Assembly (NCBI RefSeq): GCF_965638725.1
Contig: NC_134963.1
Span: forward strand, 7,757,501-7,821,500
Source of the DNA: Aptenodytes patagonicus
Lineage: Eukaryota; Chordata; Aves; Sphenisciformes; Spheniscidae
Direction: 5' to 3'
Length of the DNA: 64,000 nt
The notes under the pieces were generated by a model that saw nothing but the letters and a program-made list of their open reading frames with translations, was not told the origin of the DNA and ran no database searches. Shown in pieces: positions 11,737-22,600 of the stretch. The first letter of the stretch is position 1. Every line of letters starts with the position of its first letter. Both the position numbers and the translations under genes were made by a program.

Positions 11737-14700
11737 TTAGAGCTCATCTTTTTCATTATTCTTCTTCAGGAAAGAAGCAAGGATATTGAGGCTTTTCTGG
11801 AGCTCCTCCTTTTTTCCATCACTCATTTTGTTCTTCTCGATCAGTTTTGTGATTCGGACAACTTCATTAGCAGCAAACTCTTCTCCCTGCTCCAGTATCT
11901 TGCTCATAATTTTCAAGTATTGCTCAGCTGACTTCTTCTCAGTTTCTTTTGTTTTTTCTAAACTCTCTTGCCCCTTTTTCAGGAGGGATTGGCGTTCTGA
12001 TTTCTCAGTGGTGCTCACAAACTTGCTGGCCAGCATGTCGTACTCTTTCAGGCAGCCTGGCATCCCCAGATAGATGCCGTTACTCTTCAGCCAGCGCTGA
12101 ATAGCCCTGGCCTTAATTTGGCCGCTGTAAGGTAAGGGATTGTCAAAGTCACCATCCTGGAACAAGTAAAAAATAGGGAACTTTTCCTTATCCAGCTTGT
12201 ACTTTTCTCCCAGCTCAGTGTTCAGTTTATCACCATAATCTATCAAGACAAAACGAAACACAGAAAAGCACAGTACGTTAATCAAAAGAAAAAAATAAAT
12301 TAGGATTCTCTCCTACACAAACTCGTAAATATTTGTCTCCAGAGTTTCAACGCTTCCTAATAACCTCTTTGCCAGGAAATGCCATACACTGAAACAAAAA
12401 TACCCCAGAATATCACTTCTGCAAGGCAAACCATCATTAGGTTGTCCAAAGAAAAACACAAGATTCTAATGGTGCTTCACTGTGACTGTGATAGCATAAG
12501 ACATCGGCAGGACCTCTACGTACAAACCCTGTCCTCCTTATGATAAATTAATAGCCATTTTTTTCCTTGTTTTGCTCTATCCATTGATTTTGTTTGATTT
12601 TACAGTTAAATGGATTTTTTTCCTGATCTATGTGCAGAGAGTGTACACTTACACATTTTAGTTCTGACAGCATGCCAAGATACAAGATGTTTTCTCATCT
12701 TACATAAATTGCATTTATTCTTGAGGACAGAAAACATACTTAAAGAGATCTCAACAATGCTACTTTGCTAAATCCATGTGTGTTTAGAGATGTCAGCATG
12801 GGTGAAACTTCCCAGTTAGACAATTCCTGTAAGCTTAAATTCTTAATTCTACCTACAAACCGACACTCTACAAGAGTGAGTAAGGTGACAGTGATCCATT
12901 CTTCACTGCTTTTCTCTTAAAGCCAATTCAAGAACATCAAAGTACACCAGCCATAACGCAACGGCCACTTTCTCTGCTTTACGAGCAACAAACGGAGGGT
13001 TTGCTACAATGAATTAATCATACCACATTTGCTTTATTTGACCAGGCTTGTGGCTAAAGCATGATTCTTGCAAGGCCTTTTCCCTAGAAATGGACAAAAA
13101 GGTTTCTCTCAGCAAAGAAAGAAAAAAAAAAAAGACAAAAAGTGCTACAAATGAGGAGGGTAGCATCCAGTTTAGCAGCGTGGGCTGACTTGCTTCATTA
13201 ACCAGCCGGAAGGAGATAAGCAGCACTCCTACGCTCACCGCGGGGGGCACAGCGGCAGAGCTCAGCAACCGGCCAGAGCAGGTGCTTTGGTCCAACAGGG
13301 CCGGGCCCATCTCATTTCTCACTATCACAATTACCTCAGAGCCTGTTTTCATCAGAAACTGCAGCGAATTTTATTTCCTCCACACCAACCCATACTGTAC
13401 TAATCTGTCCAGAGTTCCTCACCTGATATTCCCACTTCAGCCACCAGAAGATCTTCACTGGAGCCTGAGCTCTCTGCCAGCTTTTTAAACTCATCTTGTT
13501 TCTCACCATATGGATATTGTGTATCGAATTTCACAAGGACAAACTTATGCTTTGGAATTACCTAAAACAAGAAGAAGAAGAAGAAGAAAAAAAAAAAAAA
13601 GACAAAACTTTAGCATTTCAGGTTTGAGTAATCTATAAGTCACCTAAGGTTGCTTTAGCTTGTTCTTCTTTTCCTGTGCAATGAGCAGATGCAGAGAGGG
13701 AGAATGGAAATTTTATAATTATGGCCTTTCAAAAATGACTCACTGCAGTGTGGAGGAAAGACTGAGCTTTGGGTGTACGTATTCCTACACCAGATGATAA
13801 AGATGGCACGTGGTAGGTTTGGGGGATCTGACAATACCTTTAATTATACCTGATTTGCTTATTGTAAATCTGATTACCGTCTTGGAAGTCAGCCAGCTAA
13901 ACAATTTCCAGTGGGACATTAAGAGGACAGAGGCCAAATCTAGTGTAATTCTGAAGCGTCCCAGCATGAGAACTGCAGCTCTTAGCTAAGAGGGGAGGTG
14001 CGGGGAGGGAGCAGAGATGCTGGAGGTGCTGTACTGGTTCAGTAAACGGAAAATTCGTGTTTGAATTGATTCCTCTTCGCTTCTGCTGTTGAGTTTTGCT
14101 CTGCTCGGTTGATGCCCTTTCAAATGAGCTTGGAAATGGAATCTGTCACCTGGTTTGGGATTTTTTTCTCCCTCCAGGAGAAGACCTTGCAAAATCTTTT
14201 TTCTAGTGAACAGGGTCAGATTGCAACACAGGTCCCCACCTACACAAAGTGCACTGCAAGCACTGTTCAGGCACTGACATAACAGCTGGTTGCAACAGTT
14301 AACAAAAGTCTTCAAGCCCTGGGCCTGCTGATCACTTTATTTACTGTCCCGATAAGAAGCGAGCATGGCAGGTGTTACAGCTTTGATATTTCTGCTGGTC
14401 TTTTAAACTCCCTCTTTCAGCATTCTGCCAACTACTTCAAATTCTTCTTGTTGCAGAAGAGCTGGAAGGTCCTAAGGGTTGTAGAGCGCCGTAGCGCTAA
14501 AACACCAAAAATGGTTTGTCACAGCAGAAAAATCAAGCGGGGGGGTGGCATGTGGCAAGAAGTATTTGCTCATGCCTGAGCAGTTTGTTTAGGGCTGATG
14601 CTTTTCAAACAGCTCAGCTGATTGTTGTCTCTTCAGCTTATACTGCTACAGAACACGCTTTAATCCTGCCATACGCCGATTCCCTTTCGACGGGCGTCTC

Positions 14701-15592
14701 GCCATCTGCCTCAAGCTGGGCCTGCGACACCTGTCACAGCACTAGTTGCTACTGAAATCAAAATCCTGCCTCGCTCTAGGAAGACACCTTCATTTCAAAG
14801 TGATTCAGCGGAGAAAAAAACCCTCAGCCTGGCAGAAGCCTGTTGCTTTCTCTTTCATCAACAAAAAAGAACCGAAACCGGACCAGGCAGAGTGTGCTCA
14901 CGGCCCCGACTCGCTCCCCTGCACCGTCCTGCCCTGGGTCACCGGCACGGGCAGAGCAGGAGCCAGCCGACAGCGGCTCTTCTGCTCCCTGACCGGAGGC
15001 CGGGGGCGCGGGGAGCCGGCCCGGCGCAGGGCCGAGGGGCCGCGGCGGCAGCCGGACCTCGCCCCGCCGGTGCCGCCGGCCGGGCCGGGCCGGGCCGGGC
15101 CCCCCGCGCCCCCCGCCGCAGCGCTACCTTGGCGGACCCCGGCGGCACGGCTCCACTTGGACCGCGCCGATTGGCTGCCCGCCGCGGCTGCCGCTCTCCT
15201 ATTGGCTGTGGCGCGGCGGGCCCGCCGCCTCGGCCATTCCGCGAGCCCCGAGCGCTCCCCCGCGCCGGTGGCGGTGGGGGGGGGGCGGCCCCGCGCCCGC
15301 AGCCGCAGCGCACCCCCGGCCCGCCACGCCGCCTCCCCGCCCCCCCGAGGCTGTCCGCCCGTTGCTATGGCAGCCGCGACGGTGCACATGGCCGCCGCGC
15401 TCCCGGAGCGGCCGCCCGGCCTCCCCCGAGCCCTCTGCCAGACCGGGCTGCGCCCGCCGGGGCGGGCCGTACCTTGTAGAAGGTGATGGCGTCGAGAGGC
15501 ACGGAGCCCTTGGTGTGCAGCGCGCTGCCGCCGGGCAGCGCCAGGCCGAGCAGGCAGACGAGCAGGGAGCCCGCGGCGGCCGCCGCAGCCAT
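11737..15592 (-). CDS. ERP29: ERP29, endoplasmic reticulum protein 29 (complete, three exons)
   Basis: Exons are 15592-15473, 13561-13423 and 12239-11737 with GT-AG borders and matching phases; product 253 residues (human 261). ERp29 is a redox-inactive PDI-family chaperone of the ER lumen that assists folding and secretion. A signal peptide occupies about residues 1-24 (alanine run, then [10 protein letters not shown]). The thioredoxin-like domain covers about 28-150, with [20 protein letters not shown] from exon 2 and no CXXC motif, as expected. Cys149 in YLGMPGC matches the single conserved cysteine (human Cys157). The all-helical C-terminal domain holds [20 protein letters not shown], nearly identical to human. 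It ends in KDEL, an ER-retrieval signal, where human has KEEL. The start has G at -3 and +4. Its orientation is opposite to mammals relative to TMEM116 and NAA25. Confidence 0.97.
12240..13422 (-). other. ERP29 intron 2
   Basis: Intron of 1.18 kb, moderately AT-rich. No exon, RNA gene or interspersed repeat recognised. Confidence 0.7.
13562..15472 (-). other. ERP29 intron 1
   Basis: Intron of 1.91 kb whose first 500 bp or so (from 15472 down to about 14930) are CpG island. Next to exon 2 the polypyrimidine tract appears on the plus strand as a GAA/A-rich run at 13571-13600. Two inverted CCAAT boxes sit at 15170-15176 and 15201-15207 (see findings). Confidence 0.7.
13571..13600. repeat. GAA/poly-A low-complexity run
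   Basis: Five to six GAA units running into about 15 A residues. On the minus strand this is a long pyrimidine tract ending about 10 bases before the ERP29 exon 2 acceptor. Confidence 0.8.
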
Positions 15593-15760
15593 GGCGGAGC
15601 GCGGAGGGAGCGGGGCTGCCGGGGCCACGTGACCGCACGGAGAGCCGGCCGCCGCCGGGGGCTCGCCCCGCCCCGCCAGCCCCGGGGCCAACCGGGGGAC
15701 AGGGGCAGCGCTCCGGGGGCCGGACCTAGGCCGCGGCGGTGGGGCGGGCAGGACCGTGGG
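14930..15760. promoter_or_regulatory. CpG island and promoter of ERP29
   Basis: GC-rich, CpG-dense block covering ERP29 exon 1, about 170 bp upstream of its ATG and the start of intron 1. It holds a CACGTGAC E-box 33 bases upstream of the start codon and a pair of NF-Y-type CCAAT boxes in the intron. No TATA box was seen. Confidence 0.75.
15625..15633. promoter_or_regulatory. E-box CCACGTGAC upstream of ERP29
   Basis: Contains palindromic CACGTG 33-40 bases upstream of the ERP29 ATG. Such sites bind bHLH-ZIP factors (USF, MYC, TFE3/TFEB) and overlap the CCACG core used by ATF6/XBP1 in ER-stress elements. No CCAAT box lies nine bases away, so a full ERSE is not present. Function is inferred. 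Confidence 0.4.
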
Positions 15761-16460
15761 AGCACGAGCGCTGATCTAACGCCGTCCCGCTTCCACACCG
15801 CGCGTGGAACGGGCAGGGGAGGTGGCGGACAGGGCGCACAGGCAGCCCCTTCCCTCGGGGGGCGGCACGCGGCGGTGCTGCTGCCAGAAAAAGAAATGCA
15901 AGCGGGCAGCTCGCTTCCAGCAGCAAATTCGCAGAAGATGAAGGCAGGCGAAAGGGCAGAACGCGGGATCTGGCCTCGCAGGACAGCCTGCTGCGCTACG
16001 GCCACGCAGAGATTAGCAGAGAGAGGAGAGAGCGGCCGGTGGTGTATGTATTTATATACAGCAGCAGGCCAGGCATGGTGGCCACTGCCATAGCATTGCC
16101 ACAGCCCTCTCAAGCACATTTTTTTGTGCTACTGGAGGAGGTATCTCAGCCAGGATGAAGTGCAAGTGAGCAGTGCAAAGCCTCAACAGCAGATTGACAT
16201 AATAACGTCAAAGAACAGACACATCCAAGCTCCCTTGCCCCAGCAGACATCATCCTGAACCCAGTCTGCAGGCAGAAAGCAATGAGCATTTCCCCCCCCT
16301 TTCCATCCTCCCTCTTTGCAGGTAACTTGATTTTTGGCTTGCCCTGCACCAGGATGATCTGGCTTCACCAAAGGGCTGACAAAACTAGAGAGTGTAGGCA
16401 AGCACTTCCAGACCATCTAGTAGAAAAATGAAAGAGGCAGCAATACTGATTTGTAACGAA
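15761..16460. other. Intergenic gap between the NAA25 3' end and the ERP29 promoter
   Basis: About 700 bases between the edge of the ERP29 CpG island and the most distal candidate NAA25 poly(A) site. Open frames are short and unrecognisable. No repeat seen. Confidence 0.5.
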
Positions 16461-18240
16461 ACTGACTTTTATATAAATTATAAACCCATCCAGTTTAAAG
16501 CAGATCATTTGCAGTTGTGTCACTTAAGTCCGTAGAAGGCTGAGGCATACATATCTTCTACAGTCATAAATTAACAATGAATAATCAAGGAAGAGAAAGT
16601 TCAGATAAGGCTGCAGATACAACAAAAAAAATCCCCTCCCTCTAAGATTACTAGCGGTTAAAATAAAGTCATGATTATCAATGATTGCAAAATATAAATG
16701 CAATTTTTGAACAGTTAAAAAGTACAAAAATGATGGGCAACACAAACAGGCATTGTACATTTTGTCCTGTATGTAGACAAAGCAGGGTAGGAGATTTCTG
16801 ACCTTTATCTACACCAGACACTGATTTTAAGCAAAGAGGAGAGTTGAGGAAATCTGTAAAAGGATCGTGGCTCATGATCCCAGTAGTATAAAAGCAGTAT
16901 TTTTTCAGTCTGTAAACAGTAGTCTTGGTAGCTTCTTCTAGGTATGTTTTTCAATTCATCACCAAAAAAAAAAATCCAAAACAAACAAAAACAAATATAT
17001 CCCAAGAGTGGAAAAGGGGGAACAGCAGCAATGGGTTATAGCTTGAATTTCTTATCAGGTCCCTGTGGGACATATTCTGGAGGGGAAATGCTCTTTCGTA
17101 AGAAATATATAATATATTTAACTGTACACAATTTATAGGGGGAGAGAAATTCTCCCTCTCCCTCTACCAAGTCCCCAGTCAGTACATAGTCAATTTTGTA
17201 CACCGTCTCCTCCTATAGAGGAACTACGCTTGTGAAGAGATGGCACCTGGTTTTTTAAAACACCGAGTAATCCAAAAATTGTATTTGTTTGACAAGCTTA
17301 TCGTTCACCAGTGGCTGGAACTGGAAACGGGACAGCAGCTAACACTGAGAAGCAGTCGGTATTCCCCCTGTGCTGGCACGGGGATGGTTTGAGGGACCAG
17401 CCATCGCTGGACCTGTGCCGTGCCAAATGCCGTGACGGGAAGCGAGAGCAAGCCATGGTTCCATCTCTTCTCAGACTCTGCTTCAGATGACAGACGTCCC
17501 CCCAGCAGTTTCAATTCTGCTTTTAAGAAAGCTGATGCAGAAAACGTTTTTTTAAAGCAAGTTCTGCTTTCAGGCACATGGGAGGATTTTAAAAGCTTGG
17601 TTATATTAACCTTACACTTCACTTAAATTTTCACCATTGCTTACTGATACAACTGGTTGAATTCAACCTGTTGTAGCAGCAGTGGAAGGAAACTCCAGCA
17701 TAAATCAGCCCCTGGACTATCCCCCTGTGGATGAGGGTGCTCTGTCAGCTTTGCATTCAATGCTGGTGTTTGCGCAAAGCCCTCTCCAGTTAGCACTGCC
17801 ACAGGGGAGGGAGGGAGGGGACGGGAACATCAGCAACAGCAATTTGCCTCCTTGAATGAAAAGGGGCAGTGCAGATTTCTGGCTCAGTGCTTCTCTATGA
17901 ATTGCATCATCTCAGCAATGGGACTGTTTTCACTTACCCTACACATTTCAAAGCATCAACTTCAGTCATCAGTCTTGCTTTAATTTAAGGAGCACACCCT
18001 TCTTTCCAAAAAGGTATTTCTATACAACATGTAATAGTTCAGTTTTTTTTTTTCCCGGGAAAAGTATTACTATAAAACAGACTTAACACATTTTGGTATT
18101 CTTCCAGCCCAGAGCACTTACCAGACATTGCAATTAAACCATCAGGACATCCGTTACAATTTAGACAACCTGCGGACATTCTTCTTTCCCTTTCAGGATG
18201 GGGCAAAGCAAAACTAAATCCAGCAAGAGCAGCAATGTGA

Positions 18241-18281
18241 TTTTTTTTTTTTTTTTTAACACACACACACACACACACACA
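18241..18281. repeat. Poly(T)17 followed by an (AC)n microsatellite
   Basis: Seventeen T at 18241-18257 followed by about eleven AC units at 18259-18281, just beside the proximal NAA25 poly(A) hexamer. Likely length-polymorphic. Confidence 0.9.
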
Positions 18282-18286
18282 GGGGG

Positions 18287-18292
18287 TTTATT
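18287..18292 (-). terminator. Candidate proximal NAA25 poly(A) signal
   Basis: AATAAA on the minus strand 1.38 kb after the NAA25 stop codon. It is the only canonical hexamer I found between the stop and 16.4 kb. Downstream (18281 to lower coordinates) lies a GT-repeat on the minus strand, which could serve as the GU-rich element. Confidence 0.5.
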
Positions 18293-18522
18293 TTAAAAAA
18301 ATACTCTCATCAACATTCTAGCATTACTAACAAAACATACTCAGAAGAGATGACAAAGGTAGGATTGTCAGCTCTCTTAAAACTTTTAAATATAGACTTC
18401 AGATACTAGCTGCTTTAAATCAGAAGATGAGGAATCTGTAAAGTCTGACCTGTCCCTTGTATTGCAGGTACATGTAACTTTTTTTGCCTACCGATTTTAG
18501 GCTGCATTACTCTTTTAAAAGT

Positions 18523-18540
18523 AAAAAAAAAAAAAAAAAA
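18523..18540. repeat. Poly(A)18 run
   Basis: Eighteen consecutive A on the plus strand inside the NAA25 3' UTR region. Confidence 0.9.
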
Positions 18541-19673
18541 GGCAGAAATGCAGATTCAGTGGGAGCAGATGATGCAACTGCACTTTCTAACAGAATGCCT
18601 AATGAACTAGTACTTGAATAATCAAAGATCAACTGCAAAAAGCAAGCATACAGTTACAAAAAGTATTCTCAGCCTCATACCACAGCGGAAGCAAAAGTTA
18701 CCTCTGCCAAACCAAAGCCAATAGAATTTAATTTCTGTTAAAATATTTAAGTCTTAAGTTTCAGTAATCTAAATACACTTTTTGAAAGTCATGATGATTG
18801 CTGTTTTACATTAAACTGACATGAAATCAGACCGCAGTGTCAGACCTCACTGCGGCTATTATATACAAGGTCTCTGGTTTTGTCTTTTTTTGCTGAAACA
18901 CTGATTCCCATCTCTCTCTAAAGCTTAATGGCCAAGTTTGCTCCTCGTCACGTTTGCAGTTTTCCTGAACATGAAAACAACCTGTGCGTACACTGACACC
19001 ACCTCTTCTCTCCAGCAGTTCTCTCCTTAGAGGAACCTGCCTCACCACCAGGCACGGCTTACTCCCACCCTGCGACGGAGGGCTGGGCTCTGCTGGAAGG
19101 CTGTATGCAGAGGGTGTTCCTCCAGTGCAGCCTCACCTCTCCCTGCCGGACCAACACACTGAATTAATTCAGTAGGCCCAGGAGGCTTGCGGACAAAATA
19201 GGCAGCTCCAAAACAGGCTCGTTTCATTGGAGGCGGCTGAATGCGGGCATCTACAATTTCTGCATTTCTAAGGCAAGGACCATACAAAAAATTATAAACA
19301 CTGTATGGTGATGAAAATACAACTCCTTTGAGATATATGCTTTACACTGGATTTCTATTGCTGCTTCTAAAGACCGTATCTCCAGTTGTTTCTAGAGATC
19401 AAAAGGGAAGAAAGTTAATTTTCTCCTGTTGCAATATACTTATGAACATGTATAAAAAGTGGTCAAACCCCGATAAGGGTCCCTGCTTCTCATTTATGTA
19501 CAATAATTTAAATCAGCTCAATACATCTGTAATACCTAAAAAAATTGTTTTATGATTTTAAGTCCTTCATGCACTATGAGGAAGTTCTGGATTAAAGTGA
19601 TGGTATATTGGATGTTGCTTCTGTCTGGGACTCTGGTGTCACTCCCCTGTGGAGTCTGTCAAGGATGCATTTC

Positions 19674-22600
19674 TCAAATCTTTAGTTTTTTAATGGTATC
19701 GAGTCTCTTTTTCAGCAGCTCTCCAATTTCCTGAACTGAGTGATGGTAACTGCTCTGGACCTTCCCTTGCACAGTCTTTGTAAACTTTTTTTCTTCCTGC
19801 AAAATGCAAAAGAGAAATCATTCACTCCACAGCAACTGTTTAAATCCTCCCGTTAAACTTCCCCCACCATCTCAAACACTGATAAGAAATTCATGAGGAC
19901 CACAGTGTAAGTTTACAAAGGGAATGTCATCAGCACAGAATAAGCAGTACTTGCTCAGCAGCAATAATTCCTGCAGATACTGGTATTGCCTACACAGGGC
20001 TGGTAACACATTAACATTTCTTTCAAAACTTCTGGAAACATCCTTGTGCAAACTATTTGAGGCTGAAATTGAGAGTGCGTGTAGCATTTTATTTTAGTCA
20101 GCATTTATTATAGTTCAGAATTTCTTATACAGAAAAATGAAGTCAAACACTGACCAGCTAAGAGACTCTTACACCAAATTCCAAAGCATAGTGAGCCGCA
20201 GTGCCTGGGACAGGTTCAGATGTCACCAATTCAGCAACGCTAGTACCTAGCTTTCCCAAAGGGATAAGATTCCCTTTAATGTGCAGTTTTCTAAAATGCC
20301 CATGCCAAAAAAAAGGCTTTTAGGAGGACCACCATCATGCAACACTGTTGGCACTGCTCCTGCAGGCAGTGAGGTTAGCACTGACCTACCATGAACGATG
20401 CTGTATTTCTGTATGCAGAAAGAGCAAATCCTGGTACCCAAAGCAGCAGCCATAGCCACTGTTCTGCCAAGAGGTGACTTGCTATCAAGATGCCTTTTGC
20501 AGACACTCGTACAGATAACAGCAGCAAAGCCTGCGAGGCACAGCCTGAGTAAACCAATCCGATGTGGGAAAATCTCACGTCAGTGGCAAGGTTCAGCTGA
20601 CACATTGCCAGTATCACTCCATTCACACCAGAATTTTCACTAATACCCGAACACAAGGACTTTTTCAAAAGCACCTTTTAGCTCTAAACACACAGAGCTG
20701 CAAACGTAGCTCCTGGTCTGAGTAGAGCTATACAGACTGCGTTTATCAGGATTTACCGCAACCATGTCAAACAACAAACAGAAGAGCAAACATCGCGAAC
20801 AAACACAGGAAAAGCTGCAGACTCCCACAGATGCTTCTGCTCAAATCCATGTGAATCTAACAGTTGGGTCTTGCAGATCTGCCTTGTGTAGTAATTTGAT
20901 GCCTTGCATCAAAGGGAAGATGAAGGGATTTGCTGACTCAGCGAGGAACCAGAAAAATTACAAATATCAACAATTATCTGAAGATGTCTTATCCCTTTAA
21001 AGTGAAGATTCCTTGATGATATTAAGAAAATGTACTTTTTTGGTTTTATTCAAATTTGCATTAAATACAGTCTAAGGGATTTCCTTGCTTTCTAGCAGTT
21101 TTTGCAGTTTCTCTTTTTTATATATATATTTGAGATCATAGAATCATAGAATCATTGAGGTTGGAAAAGACCTCTAAGATCATCGAGTCCAACCGTTGAC
21201 CCAACACCCCCATGCCCACTAAACCATGTCCCTAAGTGCCTCATCTACACGTCTTTTAAATACCTCCAGGGATGGGGACTCCGCCACTTCCCTGGGCAGC
21301 CTCTTCCAATGTTTCACCACTCTTTCAGTAAAGAAATTTTTCCTTACATCCAATCTAAACCTCCCCTGCCGCAACTTGAGGCCATTAGATACTTCTACAT
21401 CAGCCTCATACAGCAACAAGAAAAGGGAAATGTTAAGTAATGTACTATGAAATAAACAGGACAATGTAATTGAAAAAATACAAGTTGGCTAACGGCAGCT
21501 TAGGTGGACAGAAGTGCAATTCTGAAATACATGGGTGCAGCTTTTACATCCTCCCCTGTTCAAAAGCCTTCAGATCTCCCATCTAGACAAACATGAGTGC
21601 CAATGCCCTGTAAGCCAAATTTCCCTTTTTAGATAAATATACTGGAGGCCTGTTTTTGTCTTAAGTGCTGATTCCTAACTGAATTTGCGGGGGTCCCGGG
21701 TAACACGACTTCTGCCTGTGCTTTCTCAAATCAGTCTCTCCCACCTCCCAAACTAATACTGGTGAGGAGACAACTCCCCTCTCAAGCCTTTCTCCTGGAA
21801 TCCTTTGACAAGGAACACGACTCACCACTCCCCCAGCCCCTCTCCCCTGTGTGTCAGAAGGTGATGCCTATTCCACCACTTTGCTGCCTTGCACCTTTTA
21901 TCTCCACCTGCGTTTCAAAAGCACCATAAAGGAAATTCCAATTCTGTGCTTTCAGCCACCTCTAGGCTTTTTAGCTGGACTCTGACACTATCTTCAGGAT
22001 CTCAACCACTGTTTTAAACAAATACATTCAGAGTAAGTACTGAACTGTTACAAGATCCCTTATAACAGTAACATTAACCTATCTATCACAAAATTTAACT
22101 CTTATCTGATTGCCAGAGCTTAAAAAGCCAAGCTTCCTCATTAGGCCCATGCTTCACATGTCTAAGTTTGGCATGAGGTTTGGCATGTGTAGTGCCTATT
22201 ACTCCTGCCTTTGGTTTTCCCCATATAGCTGGGGGCAGGGGGAGTTGCCACTTGTTTTTCTTTAAAGATCAAGTAATTGTTTCCAGGGAAGTGACTAATC
22301 AGCAGTAGGTGAGTCTCAAATGTTTCCTGGAGTAAGTATTTTACATCCATTATGTCATGCCAAAATACAGATAATAGAATAAGTCATATCACAGACAACA
22401 AAATGTTAAAACCTTAAGTTTCTCTTCACTAACGTACCACACAAAATGAAAGTATTTTCAAATTCCTATGTTTAGATCTCATTGAGATTATTTTGTGCAG
22501 TGAGCTAGAGCTGATCAGATGAGGCAAAGTCACTGTCATTATAAAAAACCCTACCTCACTGCTCTAAAATTAAGCTTTCTAGCAGTCTGGTCCCTAACCT

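Larger units (their letters stand above)
16461..19673 (-). other. NAA25 3' UTR (long or short form)
   Basis: Sequence after the NAA25 stop is AT-rich and contains no further NAA25 coding sequence. A canonical hexamer at 18287-18292 would give a 3' UTR of about 1.4 kb. A variant (TATAAA on minus) at 16468-16473 would give about 3.2 kb, close to the human length as I remember it. The choice cannot be made from sequence alone. Confidence 0.5.

Noticed and set aside
11786-12073. 95-codon plus-strand frame
   Set aside because: Antisense shadow of ERP29 exon 3.
14746-16119. Open frames of 195-306 codons around ERP29 exon 1
   Set aside because: Same composition effect. The minus-strand frame containing [11 protein letters not shown] is real only between 15592 and 15473, where the donor ends it.
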